64,000 nucleotides of DNA from Clostridium estertheticum subsp. estertheticum (GCF_001877035.1 NZ_CP015756.1:2409001-2473000), one strand, 5' to 3'; counted from the stretch's first letter, positions 46,874 to 56,538 are shown. Program-made: numbers and translations. Notes: generated by a model not told the origin, from the sequence alone.

Positions 46874-47434
46874 TTATTTTGTCTTTTTATATTCATCAAC
46901 CAATTTATAAAAAGTATTTCTTTTAAGTTTCAATAACTCCATTGCGCTAGTCCCTGTTAATTCTCTATCCTTATACTTATTATAAATCTCTTCCCAATTC
47001 AATGGATAAGTTATTTTTTTACGTCCTTTATATTTTCCATTAGCCTTTGCAACATCAATGCCTTTCTTTTGACGTTCTAATAAAGTAACCTTTTGAAACT
47101 TGACAATTGATTCAATCATAGTAAACATAAGTTTACCTGCTGCAGTACTTGTATCTAAATTTTCATTAACACATCTTAAATTAATTCCTTTACTTTCTAA
47201 CTGTTTACCTATGTCAATTAGTTCATTAGTTGACCTTGCGAGCCTACTAAAATCCCATACATAAATTGTATCTCCGGGCCTTATAAAGTCAATCATTGCA
47301 GTTAACTGCGGGCGTATTTCGACTGTAGTTAATTTTTCATTGAACCATTTTTCTATGTTGTAAGTTTTAAGCTCTGAAAATTGTCTGTCGTCACTTTGCT
47401 GATCTGAACTTACCCTGGTATAAGCAATATTCAT
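46874..47434 (-). CDS. Small serine recombinase (resolvase/invertase)
   Basis: 186 residues. The resolvase catalytic domain begins MNIAYTRVSSDQQSDDRQF, with the serine nucleophile in RVSS, and continues YVWDFSRLARSTNELI and the long E helix. A short helix-turn-helix follows at residues 145-180 (TGTSAMELLKLKRNTFYKLV). Length fits Tn3-type resolvases and DNA invertases. No transposase, plasmid replication gene or invertible segment is apparent beside it. Two direct repeats upstream might be its site. Confidence 0.92.
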   Translation of the reverse strand: MNIAYTRVSSDQQSDDRQFSELKTYNIEKWFNEKLTTVEIRPQLTAMIDFIRPGDTIYVWDFSRLARSTNELIDIGKQLESKGINLRCVNENLDTSTAAGKLMFTMIESIVKFQKVTLLERQKKGIDVAKANGKYKGRKKITYPLNWEEIYNKYKDRELTGTSAMELLKLKRNTFYKLVDEYKKTK

Positions 47435-47554
47435 ATAAACAACCCCTTTTATTATATTAACTCTATATTCGCCTTATATTTTACTATATATTAACATATT
47501 TTCCGTTTAAAGTATACCGTAAAGGACAATTGTTTGGTTATTTACATATAATTA

Positions 47555-47614
47555 CAAACAAACAGTTTTAACTAATTTATCCTCTGTTGATTTGTAATAT
47601 ACCTCAAACAAACA
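47555..47614. repeat. Two direct copies of CAAACAAACA, 50 bp apart
   Basis: Exact 10-mers at 47555-47564 and 47605-47614, upstream of the resolvase gene, with a partial inverted copy (TGTTTGG) near 47531. They may be parts of a resolvase binding site. Confidence 0.4.
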
Positions 47615-47628
47615 TATAAACAAAGAAA

Positions 47629-47667
47629 AAGGTAATCATGTCGAATACATTTCAACATGATTACCTT
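47629..47667 (-). terminator. Terminator of the glycerol-1-phosphate dehydrogenase gene
   Basis: A 13-bp stem (AAGGTAATCATGT and its complement) is followed on the minus strand by a T-rich run (CCTTTTTCTTT). Confidence 0.75.
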
Positions 47668-47680
47668 AAATAGAGCTATA

Positions 47681-47700
47681 TTTATTTATTTATTTATTTA
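47681..47700. repeat. (TTTA)5 tetranucleotide repeat at a gene end
   Basis: Five tandem TTTA units cover the stop codon of the dehydrogenase gene. Read on the minus strand they form overlapping TAA codons, so length changes would hardly alter the protein. Confidence 0.8.
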
Positions 47701-49052
47701 TAATAAATATTTGTTATATAATCGGCTACATCATCAAGCATTCCTATATCTTCAAGAAGTTGAAGAATGCCATATCTATTACGCATATCTTTTGCAGCAA
47801 TAAAACTTTTCCTGAATATTTCTTTATCAAAGCCCAAATCTTCAGGATTCCACACTGCACCTGCTTTTTTCAAAGTTTTAATTATTTGCCCAGGTTCTGG
47901 TACAAATACATCACAAATTTTTTTTATAGAATTCCATTTAGACACTATCTTTTGCATAGTAACTTCTCTTTCACTCTCATTAAAATTAATATTATCTTGC
48001 TTAAATTCAATAATGTTTCCCCCACTTATAGTAAATACATCTGTTATATTTTGCATCCACTTGTTTTTATCGAGATGTAAATAGTCACCCTTTCTAAGTA
48101 TTTCATTAATATCTATATCCTTTGTATATTTATATGCATAAGCTACAATTCCAACACCAACCCCTACAGTATTACCGTGAAGCCAGTTTGTATTATTCCC
48201 ACTATTCATAAACATCATCTCAAAACAATGTGACATATAGTGTTCTCCACCCGAGGCTGGTCTTGAAGCTCCAACCATACCGATAGCAATCCCTGACAAA
48301 ATTAATGCTTCTGTTATATTTTCTACAGTTTTAGGATCTCTACTTGTAACTCCACCTGAAGCCTGCTCGCACTTTTTCAAAGTACTAAGGACTAGTTTTT
48401 CAACCTCAGGGCAGAAATATTCACCATTTAAAATGTTTGCGACATGCCAATCAGCTAAGGCTGTATATTTACCTAAGATATCTCCAAGGCCTGCCTGAAG
48501 CATCTGCATAGGAGCCCTCTTCATAATATCAATATCACAAACAATTGCGAGTGGATAGGCTGCATCATAAGTGACTTTTACACCATCACGAATAAGTGGG
48601 GAAACCACTGAGGCATAACCATCCATTGATGGTGCTGTCCCTACAATTACATATGGAATACCAATCTTATAACTAAGGAACCTTGAAATGTCATTAATAG
48701 TGCCAGATCCTACTGCAATTATAATTGACGTATCTTTTGGAATTTCTAATATCAATTTACCAAAAGATAATTCATCAGGATGTAAATGTTCTTCTTTAAA
48801 TATATATTTACTTATTTTAAACTTGTTTTTTAATAATTCTTCTACTTTTTCACCTGCAACATCATAAGTATGGGAATCTTCTATAATAAACACTTTCTTG
48901 CCTTCATAACGTTTGATTACAATTGGCAACTGACTTATAACACCACTTCCAACCTTTATAGTTTCTATCCCTACACTATGATTTTTGCCACATGAGCACA
49001 TATAATTAAGACCAGTCATTTCTTCTATACTTAGAGTTTCTAAATCTATCAT
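47694..49052 (-). CDS. sn-glycerol-1-phosphate dehydrogenase-like protein (AraM/EgsA family)
   Basis: 452 residues after AAGGAG. Member of the iron-type dehydrogenase superfamily: NAD-binding IIAVGSGTINDISRFLSYK, then VGTAPSMDGYASVVSPLI, and metal-site residues in QAGLGDILGKYTA, GGEHYMSHCFEM and LHGNTVGVG. Bacillus AraM is a nickel enzyme making glycerol-1-phosphate from dihydroxyacetone phosphate. Some relatives act on arabinose-linked pathways. The C-terminal extension beyond about 400 residues is longer than in archaeal enzymes. No neighbours hint at a pathway. Confidence 0.88.
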   Translation of the reverse strand: MIDLETLSIEEMTGLNYMCSCGKNHSVGIETIKVGSGVISQLPIVIKRYEGKKVFIIEDSHTYDVAGEKVEELLKNKFKISKYIFKEEHLHPDELSFGKLILEIPKDTSIIIAVGSGTINDISRFLSYKIGIPYVIVGTAPSMDGYASVVSPLIRDGVKVTYDAAYPLAIVCDIDIMKRAPMQMLQAGLGDILGKYTALADWHVANILNGEYFCPEVEKLVLSTLKKCEQASGGVTSRDPKTVENITEALILSGIAIGMVGASRPASGGEHYMSHCFEMMFMNSGNNTNWLHGNTVGVGVGIVAYAYKYTKDIDINEILRKGDYLHLDKNKWMQNITDVFTISGGNIIEFKQDNINFNESEREVTMQKIVSKWNSIKKICDVFVPEPGQIIKTLKKAGAVWNPEDLGFDKEIFRKSFIAAKDMRNRYGILQLLEDIGMLDDVADYITNIYYK

Positions 49053-49310
49053 AAATTTTTTCTCCTTAAATTTTATTTATTCTTCGATTACCTTTTTTTA
49101 AATCACTATTTTTAGTATTTATTATATTTATAAGTTTTTTTTATTTATAGAAATAATCTTTTCTCTCACTAGTATACTACCAAAGTCTTTTCCATAAAAA
49201 CCATTTTGCTTTTTTATAGGATAAGATTATATTGAGATGATGGATTATTTGGCTAATACCTTTTGTTTCAGACGCAGTTTTGGGTGTGCCTAAGTAAAAT
49301 TAGATTTTAT

Positions 49311-49348
49311 AAAATTAAGAAGAGCTATAGTTAGCTCTTCTTAATTTT
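49311..49348. terminator. Bidirectional terminator
   Basis: 17-bp perfect stem (49311-49327 and 49332-49348) around a 4-base loop, with a terminal TTTTTA. The surrounding region 49053-49376 holds no gene that I can see. Confidence 0.8.
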
Positions 49349-49376
49349 TATTCCCATTCATTTGTTTCCTTGACTA

Positions 49377-50076
49377 TTATATTTCCATATTATTAAATGC
49401 TATTTTTGCCGCTTTCATATTATCCGATATATTTGATGATATCTTATTAAATGCATTTTTAACAAACGGTGATGTTTTCTGAAATAATTTTCCTGCACCA
49501 TGGAACTCCTGCTGTTGCTGCTCCAATTCCTGCATCCAGTAATAAAGTTTTAAAGTTTATACCTTTGCCTTCTAATGTTTGTCTTACTAAACTTTCAATG
49601 CCATTTGTTAATCCACCTATTATCATTTTAGCACCTAATGCTTCTCCCATACCAAATGGACCCAATATAGCTCCTGAGAGTGCTCCTACAAGTGCTTCTC
49701 TACCCTCAGCCTTCAGATAAGCAGTTATATCACTTACTTCTCCACTTTGAACATCTGATATTGCTTGACTTGCAACTACTGCTACCACCGCTGTTGCTGC
49801 TCCCAAAGTTACCGCTATTGCAACGGCGGCAATTGCCACAACTGCCACCACTACCAAACCAGCAAGAAGATTACCAGCTAATTTACCCCAGTTGAATCCT
49901 TTTTTCTTCTCTTCTTTTTTAATTTCTTTCTTTTTTGCTTTAACTACAACTGCCTTTTTTACTTGCTTAGGTTCTGGCTTTTTACCTACAGTAGGTTCAT
50001 CAAATACAGCAAAAGCTTCTCTATAACTTCCATTTTTTGTTACATTATTGGATAAGAAATACAGATCAATTTCCAT
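49377..50076 (-). pseudogene. Fragment of a VgrG-like polymorphic toxin carrier (copy A)
   Basis: It matches the middle of the long copy at 52788-55442 from METDLHFLSNN to AAKIAFNNM, including the Lys-rich linker and the Ala/Val-rich hydrophobic stretch. It lacks the whole VgrG part: the codons before the first methionine run into TGA. A one-base change after AATAG shifts the frame, giving a false tail (VPWCRK...), while the true continuation FHGAGKLFQKTSPFVKNAF reads on in the next frame to a TAA at 49377. No toxin domain and no immunity gene follow. Confidence 0.75.
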
Positions 50077-50581
50077 TGGAAATCAACTTATGCCATCAGA
50101 TATTGTTGTACTCGTCATTCCACTCACAACACTTAATCATGATCGCCTTTAGTAAGAGATTAACAAAATTAAATTTGTCTATTGTTTAATAAATTCCTTT
50201 ATAAATAAGCCTCTTTATCAAAAATTAATTCAAACTATTTCTATATGTAATTTAATTGTTGTTCCTTCATAATATCAAAAAAACACTTCTGCATTTAAAC
50301 CAAGAGTGTTTTTATAGAATTTCACCTACCTAATATTATCATAAGCATCCCCCAATAGAATTAAAACTATCCTCAAGAAAATACCAATACTCGCCTTTAT
50401 TTTCTATTAATCTATGAAATGTCCTTTTTATTCATAATGAATGCCTTTTGTTATTAATATCACTCCTAACATTAATTAAATTCCTGAGATATAATATATA
50501 ATAATTTTTTCAATTTCAAGCATAAAATAAACTGCCTAAAATCATAAAGCAGTCCATTTTATATAAATTAATATTCTTCAT
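50077..50581. other. Non-coding region between toxin cassettes
   Basis: About 500 bases without a credible gene. A 9-bp hairpin (AAAAACACT / AGTGTTTTT, 50279-50313) with a 17-base loop and a T run could be a terminator. Otherwise I see nothing. Confidence 0.6.
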
Positions 50582-50986
50582 TTATAGTTTATATAGAAAC
50601 TCCAAAAACTCTAAAAACGTGTTAGCACATGTTTTTACTTCATCCAACTCCATACCTATGAATGGGACCTCAACAATTGCTTTTGAATCATCTCTGTTAT
50701 CAAATGCATATGCTGCACCACCATCAGAACCAATTAAAACTAATCCCGGGGCAAACTCATTCACTCCACACGCCTCATTTAATTCTATAATATCGATTAA
50801 AGACCAAAACACCACATATGAGTTTGGTCCAATTTCTCCTTCTGCACCATTAAATTCCTCTATGAATAACCTATAATCCAATGGAAATTCTATATTTAAC
50901 CCTTGTTCTGTACGTTGTAATACCTCCCTAGTTGTTGATGAATTTAAGTTTATTTTAGTTAAATACTTTTTTGTACTTTCATCCAT
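50582..50986 (-). CDS. SMI1/KNR4 family immunity protein
   Basis: 134 residues after GGAGAG. The SMI1/KNR4 fold is indicated by LNIEFPLDYRLFIEEFNGAE, VVFWSLIDIIELNEA and LVLIGSDGGAAYAFDNRD. Proteins of this superfamily neutralise many nuclease toxins of contact-dependent and injected systems. It starts 16 bases after the HNH-like toxin end of the broken cassette at 51002-52127, so it is presumably the antidote of that toxin, and it has outlived it. Confidence 0.88.
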   Translation of the reverse strand: MDESTKKYLTKINLNSSTTREVLQRTEQGLNIEFPLDYRLFIEEFNGAEGEIGPNSYVVFWSLIDIIELNEACGVNEFAPGLVLIGSDGGAAYAFDNRDDSKAIVEVPFIGMELDEVKTCANTFLEFLEFLYKL

Positions 50987-51001
50987 ATAAATCTCTCCAT
51001 A

Positions 51002-52127
51002 TTATTTATTTTTTAACTCTTTAAGTAATCTATTCCACCAAGTAGTATATTGAGCATGTTCTTTAGGAGTTAACGGTATCTTATTAGAAACTTCTGTTGG
51101 ACTTCCCCCAAATTTCACGGGATGAACCCCATGAATTTGCATACCTTTTAGTAAAGGATCTTCTTTGTGTATCATAGCATTTGCATTATTAGCTGCTTTT
51201 CTTGCTGTATTATACTCTTCACCTTCTTAAACTCCTTTGTAAACCTGCCTAAGGCCTCATCAACATTCCCCAAATTACTACCAAGCACTACTGATTTCGG
51301 TCCCTTCTCCATGTTACTTAATGCTATTTTTGCCGCTTTCATATTCTCTGATATATTAGATGATACCTTATTAAATGTCTTTTTAACAAATGGTGATGCT
51401 TTCTGAAATAATTTCCCTGCACCATGGAATGCTCCTGCTGTTAAAGCCCCAATTCCTGCATCCAACATTAGAGTTTTGAAGTTTATACCTTTTCCTTCTA
51501 ATGTTTGTCGTATTACACTTTCAACGCCATTTGTTAATCCACCGAACGCCATCATGCCTTTGTAACTTTTAAATGCACCATACGGACCAAAGATAGCTCC
51601 TGAGAGTGCTCCTACAAATGATTCTCGAGCTCCAACCGACATGTACGAAGACATATTACTAACTGCTCCACTAGCATAATCCGATATTGCTTTACCTGCG
51701 ACACCTATACCACCCATTATCATTCCGCCGCAAAAGCCATTCCGGCTGCTGCTCCTGCCGTTGTGCCCACTGCTGCTAATGCTCCCGCTACGGCTGGTAT
51801 TGCTGTTCCTCCAGTAAACACTACTACTGCTACAACTGCTGCAACTACTGCCACCACTGCTACTGCTGCAAGAACATTTCCAGCTAATTTACCCCAATTA
51901 AATCCTTTTTTCTTCTCTTCTTTCTTTACTTCTTTCTTTTTTGCTTTAACTGGATCTGGCTTTTTACTTATCGTGGGTTCATCATCAAATGCAGCAAAAA
52001 CTTCTCTATCACTTCCATTTTTTATTACATTATTGCTAAGAAAGTGCATGTCTATTTCCATAGAAAACCCACCATCTTGTGGTGTTTTCATTATTATTTC
52101 ACCGTCTGCATTTAAGCTTAGCTTTTA
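51002..52127 (-). pseudogene. VgrG-like toxin cassette with HNH-like toxin end, frameshifted (copy B)
   Basis: Homologous to the long copy from KLSLNA onward; the spike part is missing and a TAA precedes the homology. The hydrophobic region is split by a one-base deletion at about 51722 (AFAGGMIMGG becomes AFAAE then stop). A second shift near 51225 separates the toxin end, which reads IHGVHPVKFGGSPTEVSN, then IPLTPKEHAQYTTWWNRL, and stops at 51002. The His/Asn/His pattern with YTTWW is typical of HNH-fold polymorphic nucleases. Two open pieces of 123 and 183 codons remain but cannot yield the toxin. Confidence 0.78.
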
Positions 52128-52222
52128 TAAAGTAAAAATTTCCAATTTCTACTACGACCTCCAAGGTCATAACAAAAACTGGAAGTTTACATTTGCTATT
52201 ATTTATCATTAATTTAAGCTTG

Positions 52223-52780
52223 CTATTCTATTTGCCCCATAAATTGCGTTATTAAATAAATATGTTCTATAAATTTAACCATTTCTAAATTTTTAACTTT
52301 TTCTGGTCCTCCCAATCCTAAAAGGGGTACATATCCAAAACATTCATCAAAAGCAGGCTTTCCATATTTAATAACAGCTTCTGAATAAGGCTTCCAATTC
52401 AGCTCTTCATCTAAAAAACTAACATCCCCTAAATCATCCAAGAAAAAATCAAATCCTGCTGAAATAACACTTACCACTTTTTTTCTAAAGTTCAGTAAAT
52501 TTAAATATCTCTCTTTTTCCCAAACGATTATGTCTCCCATTGCTGTAGTAAATAACGGAATAGCTTGCTGATTTCGTGTATATACCTCTTCTAAAATTTC
52601 TTGTATTTCTTCTGGGTTAATTATTTTTAAATAACCATTCAAAATAGTACCAAAACCATATTTATTCCACACATATAATAATTCTTTCGGCACCTTACCA
52701 GTATATTTAGCAATAATATCCTCTGAAGCTTTTTTTTCTAATATAAAATCATCAAAAATATCTTTTGACATATTTGTCAC
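52223..52780 (-). CDS. Tdi1-like immunity protein (GAD-like plus DUF1851 domains)
   Basis: 185 residues, start eight bases after the stop of the Ntox15 toxin gene. The N-terminal part (KVPKELLYVWNKYGFGTILN, YLKIINPEEIQEIL) fits the GAD-related domain. The C-terminal part (LNWKPYSEAVIKYGKPAFDE, CFGYVPLLGLGGPEKVKNLE) fits DUF1851/T6SS immunity Tdi1. In Agrobacterium Tdi1 neutralises the Ntox15 DNase Tde1. The same pairing here, in a Gram-positive, supports both assignments. The frame is intact. Confidence 0.85.
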   Translation of the reverse strand: MTNMSKDIFDDFILEKKASEDIIAKYTGKVPKELLYVWNKYGFGTILNGYLKIINPEEIQEILEEVYTRNQQAIPLFTTAMGDIIVWEKERYLNLLNFRKKVVSVISAGFDFFLDDLGDVSFLDEELNWKPYSEAVIKYGKPAFDECFGYVPLLGLGGPEKVKNLEMVKFIEHIYLITQFMGQIE

Positions 52781-52787
52781 TCCTAAC

Positions 52788-55442
52788 TTAATGTGTTAAT
52801 TTAATATTTAAATAGGTTGATTTTCTTTCTTCTTCCCCCATCTGTTCTGCGATTGTTCTTATTTGTTTATCCATAGATTTTACCCTGCTTTTCCATTGTG
52901 ACCCAAGTGATGAATTAATTCTTTTGTCTCCCATACCATTTATTTTCGATGGATTTCCACCTGCAATTTGATCTGGATCATGCAATGCTGCCTTGCTTTT
53001 AATCCATTCTTCTGCTTTCTTAACTGCTTCTTTTCTATCAATCCCTTGCTTACGTAATTCTAAGGCTTTTTCTTTCAATGATTCTTTTCTAGCAAGTTTT
53101 TGTGCTGCATTTCCTTCTAAAGACCTTCCCTCTATCAAATATCTATTCCTATTCTTTATGAATTCATCTACACTTAATGAATTTAATCCTTTTTCTTGAT
53201 CCTTTAATTGTCTCTCAAATTCCACTGCATCATGCTTAAGATTTCTATTGAAGTTTACCTCAACTTCAGAGGTTTTAGGAATACCACTCTTAGCCTTTTT
53301 AAATTGTTTAACGAATTCTTTCGCTACCTTAGAATCTCCGCCACCTAAACCACATGCTAATTTCACATCTTTTGGCATATCCATATTATTAAATGCTATT
53401 TTTGCCGCTTTCATATTATCTGATATATTAGATGCTATCTTATTAAATGCCTTTTTAACAAATGGGGATGCTTTCTGAAATAATTTTCCTGCACCATGGA
53501 ACATTCCAGCTGTTGCCGCTCCAAATCCTGCATCAAGTAATAAAGTTTTAAAGTTTATACCTTTGCCTTCCAATGTTTGTCTTATTAGACTTTCAACGCC
53601 GTTTGTTAATCCACCTAACGCCATCATGCCTTTGTAACTTTTAAATGCACCATACGGACCAAAGATAGCTCCTGAGAGTGCTCCTACAAATGATTCTCGA
53701 GCTCCAATCGACGTGTACGAAGACAAATCACTAACTACTCCACTAGCATAATCCGATATTGCTTTACCTGCGACACCTATACCACCCATTATCATTCCGC
53801 CAGCAAAAGCCATTCCGGCTGCTGCTGTTGCGGTTGTGCCCACTGCTGCTAATGCTCCCGCTACGGCTGGTATTGCTGTTCCTCCAGTAAACACTACGAC
53901 TACTACGACTGCTACGACCGCTGCAACTACTGCAACCACCGCTACTGCTGCAAGAACATTTCCAGCTAATTTACCCCAGTTAAATCCTTTTTTCTTCTCT
54001 TCTTTCTTTACATCTTTTTTCGTTTCTTTCTTTTTTGCTTTAACTACAACTGCCCTTTTAATCGGCTTAGGTTCTGGTTTTTTACCTACCGTAGGTTCAT
54101 CATCAAATGCAGCAAAAGCTTCTCTATCACTCCCATTTTTTATTACATTATTGGATAAGAAGTGCAAATCAGTTTCCATTGAAAATCCACTTTTAGTTCC
54201 TGATTTTGCTACAAGTATTTGACTTTGAGCCTTAAGTTTAACGCTTTGTGGTGTTTTCATTGTTATTCCACCAGCTGCATTTAAACTTAGTTTTTTATGG
54301 CTTTTAATTGTTACTCCAACTGCATCCTCAAAACTTATACTAAGTGGCTCTTTGCTTCCACCTTTTATGTTCAAAGCACCAGGTACCATTTCTATTTCAC
54401 TGCCGTGTTCTGTGCCAAAATACCTTTTTGTTGTATCTGCTGTTTTAGCACAACTGCTTCCATTTGTTCTTACACATCCAGTGACAATTGGCTCTTCGCT
54501 AGTTTCACTGGGGAAATATAAACTTGCGCTTGTTCCAACTATAGGCATTGAATACATTACGTTTCCAGTTGGTGGTGCATACGGGAACCAGGAAGCTTTG
54601 TCTTTATTTTGGCTTTTGTCTATATTTAAATGAAGTTTTATCTTTTCACCCTTAACTTCAAGAACTTTCCCTTCAATAGATGCTCCACCGATAAGTGAAT
54701 TTATAACTTTAGTTTGCCATACTCCATTTTTCCTACATAAACGGTATTTGTAAATGACCTCATCACTTAAAGCACGAGCCTTATATTGATTTACATAAAA
54801 GTCCTTGTTTTTGAAGCTAATGTTAGCCCCTACTTCATACTTTTCTCTTGTTTCTATTTCATAATAAAAATAGTCAGTATCATGCCCAGCTTCGGTTCCA
54901 CCTGATTCATGATATTGTTTTAAATCCTTACAAGCTTTATAATCACTAGTATCTTCTAATTTATAGCTTGTTTTACTTGGCCTCCCAAAATAAAACATAT
55001 TAAGTGTTTCTATTATATCACAAGATAGTTCTGATTTTAACTCACTTGATATTCTCTTTAAAAAACTCCAGTCTGTTTCTTTATATTGGAATAAAGGGTT
55101 TCCTATCTTCTGCCCTTCGCCTATACATTGTTCATAGCTGTAGCCTGGATAATCTTTTAAAATTATCCCAATAAGTTCATCATACGTCATATTCATATCT
55201 TGAAATGATCTGCTTTTTTCTTTTACGTCCAATTCAAAACTTGATGTAAGTGCTTGTATTTCTAAGTAGTAATTTCCGTTTATATTGCTTGTCCTAATAT
55301 TTTGTACTATTCCATTAAATATTATCTTACTTTTGCTTTTATCTACTACATTAATATTTAAAAGACTAACACAAGAATTTTTTCTCATATTAGCCTTTAT
55401 TTCTATTTTTAAATATAGCACCGTATTATACATCTTTTCCAC
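52788..55442 (-). CDS. VgrG-like spike protein with C-terminal Ntox15 (HxxD) DNase domain (copy C)
   Basis: 884 residues, the only full-length copy. Residues 1-420 resemble phage late-control D/VgrG spike proteins (LQWKETDW-like QYKETDWSFLKRI, beta-repeat GTEHGSEIEMVPG to KLKAQSQILVAK). A Lys-rich linker is at 455-490, an Ala/Val-rich hydrophobic segment at 495-560, a conserved Gly-rich module at 560-720, and the toxin at 725-884. The toxin has the Ntox15 marks FNRNLK, QEKGLNSLSVDEFIKNRNRY, His821-Asp-Pro-Asp824 (ALHDPDQIAGG) and INSSLGSQW. Tde1 of Agrobacterium has the same HxxD DNase motif. The start is GTG or the ATG nine bases later, with no good ribosome site and a hairpin just upstream. 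The N-terminus looks shortened relative to usual VgrG. Confidence 0.88.
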   Translation of the reverse strand: MEKMYNTVLYLKIEIKANMRKNSCVSLLNINVVDKSKSKIIFNGIVQNIRTSNINGNYYLEIQALTSSFELDVKEKSRSFQDMNMTYDELIGIILKDYPGYSYEQCIGEGQKIGNPLFQYKETDWSFLKRISSELKSELSCDIIETLNMFYFGRPSKTSYKLEDTSDYKACKDLKQYHESGGTEAGHDTDYFYYEIETREKYEVGANISFKNKDFYVNQYKARALSDEVIYKYRLCRKNGVWQTKVINSLIGGASIEGKVLEVKGEKIKLHLNIDKSQNKDKASWFPYAPPTGNVMYSMPIVGTSASLYFPSETSEEPIVTGCVRTNGSSCAKTADTTKRYFGTEHGSEIEMVPGALNIKGGSKEPLSISFEDAVGVTIKSHKKLSLNAAGGITMKTPQSVKLKAQSQILVAKSGTKSGFSMETDLHFLSNNVIKNGSDREAFAAFDDEPTVGKKPEPKPIKRAVVVKAKKKETKKDVKKEEKKKGFNWGKLAGNVLAAVAVVAVVAAVVAVVVVVVFTGGTAIPAVAGALAAVGTTATAAAGMAFAGGMIMGGIGVAGKAISDYASGVVSDLSSYTSIGARESFVGALSGAIFGPYGAFKSYKGMMALGGLTNGVESLIRQTLEGKGINFKTLLLDAGFGAATAGMFHGAGKLFQKASPFVKKAFNKIASNISDNMKAAKIAFNNMDMPKDVKLACGLGGGDSKVAKEFVKQFKKAKSGIPKTSEVEVNFNRNLKHDAVEFERQLKDQEKGLNSLSVDEFIKNRNRYLIEGRSLEGNAAQKLARKESLKEKALELRKQGIDRKEAVKKAEEWIKSKAALHDPDQIAGGNPSKINGMGDKRINSSLGSQWKSRVKSMDKQIRTIAEQMGEEERKSTYLNIKLTH

Positions 55443-55448
55443 TGGTTT

Positions 55449-55474
55449 AAAACACCTAACTTGTAAGGTGTTTT
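55449..55474. terminator. Hairpin directly upstream of the VgrG-Ntox15 gene
   Basis: AAAACACCT and AGGTGTTTT form a 9-bp stem with an 8-base loop. It ends only six bases before the coding region on the minus strand, where a promoter or ribosome site would be expected. The stretch to 55722 holds no gene. Confidence 0.5.
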
Positions 55475-55722
55475 ATTATAAAATTCTAACGAACCATGTT
55501 AACATAATGCATCACTGTTGTCAGACAATTTATTAAATAATTTTTCCAAAATGTGCCTTTTAACTATATTTTTCAATATTTTTTTATCAATGATTCCACT
55601 TATAAAAAGTTTTTTATGCTCACTCTAAATTCCAAATTACTATTTACTATTTGCTATTTACTATTTTTTACCAAGTAATGATCATCTTAGCGGGGCACAC
55701 ATCGCCCCACTTGCTCAGCTAC

Positions 55723-56538
55723 CTACAAAGTCGAAATCTGAAACATATCAATTTTAGAGTAACCAGCATTCGAATTACTACTACTCAATGTGACAAGACA
55801 AATACAATCTAATTTACTAACAAACTTTGCCTTCAAAAATATATAATTTTCATCTGGATGCAATATTTCTTTATCACGAATTGTAATTATTTCTATTATA
55901 TTTTCATCAACTAAAACAAATATTCCATCTTTAAATTCGATATCAATAAAATTAATTGAAGCATTATTAAGTACATGTTTAGTTTGCTCCTTATAGTTGA
56001 ATGCATTTATATTACGCTTTTCCTCCTCTATAATCGCTATATATTCATCTGGAAACAATTTTATAACTTTTTGTTTTGTTGACTCTTTATAAAATTTATA
56101 TAGCTTAGGATATAATCTTTCAACTTCCTTATAATCAATTTTTTCTATTATTTTTTCATCTATACAAATGCTATAGAATTCACCATTATATGTTGATAAA
56201 ACTAAGCCATTGACACTCCATTCATATAAATTCGAAAAAATTAAATTCTCTAATCCATTCTTAAGATAAATCACTTTATATTCATACGTTTCAACATTAA
56301 TATATACCATACACTCGTTATCTGGACAGAATAGCAAAATTTCTTCATCAACATTATTAATAAAATGGGAATATACTGTTATATCATCGAAAATTTCTAA
56401 TTTTTTTATTAATTCAAGATTGTTATCAAGTATTAGTATACCATTATAATTATCATTAATTATTATTTTATCTGCTAAATTTCCGATAAAATATATATCG
56501 TTATCGTTCTGCTTAAATTCTTTTGTCTTTATAAACAT
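55723..56538 (-). CDS. Putative beta-rich immunity protein
   Basis: 271 residues, start after CGGAGGTGAG. I recognise no named family. The sequence alternates short beta-type segments with turns (GILILDNNLELIKKLEIF, LLFCPDNECMVYINVETYEY, NGLVLSTYNGEFYSICID), suggesting a propeller-like fold with several similar blades. It lies 69 bases after a colicin-E3-like toxin end in the same direction, exactly where the immunity gene of such a cassette is expected. The function is inferred from position. Confidence 0.55.
   Translation of the reverse strand: MFIKTKEFKQNDNDIYFIGNLADKIIINDNYNGILILDNNLELIKKLEIFDDITVYSHFINNVDEEILLFCPDNECMVYINVETYEYKVIYLKNGLENLIFSNLYEWSVNGLVLSTYNGEFYSICIDEKIIEKIDYKEVERLYPKLYKFYKESTKQKVIKLFPDEYIAIIEEEKRNINAFNYKEQTKHVLNNASINFIDIEFKDGIFVLVDENIIEIITIRDKEILHPDENYIFLKAKFVSKLDCICLVTLSSSNSNAGYSKIDMFQISTL

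Noticed and set aside
53836-54222. Long plus-strand Thr/Ala-rich reading frame
   Set aside because: It is antisense to the Ala/Val-rich part of the VgrG-like gene, has no ribosome site and recurs wherever that repeat occurs, so it is a composition shadow.
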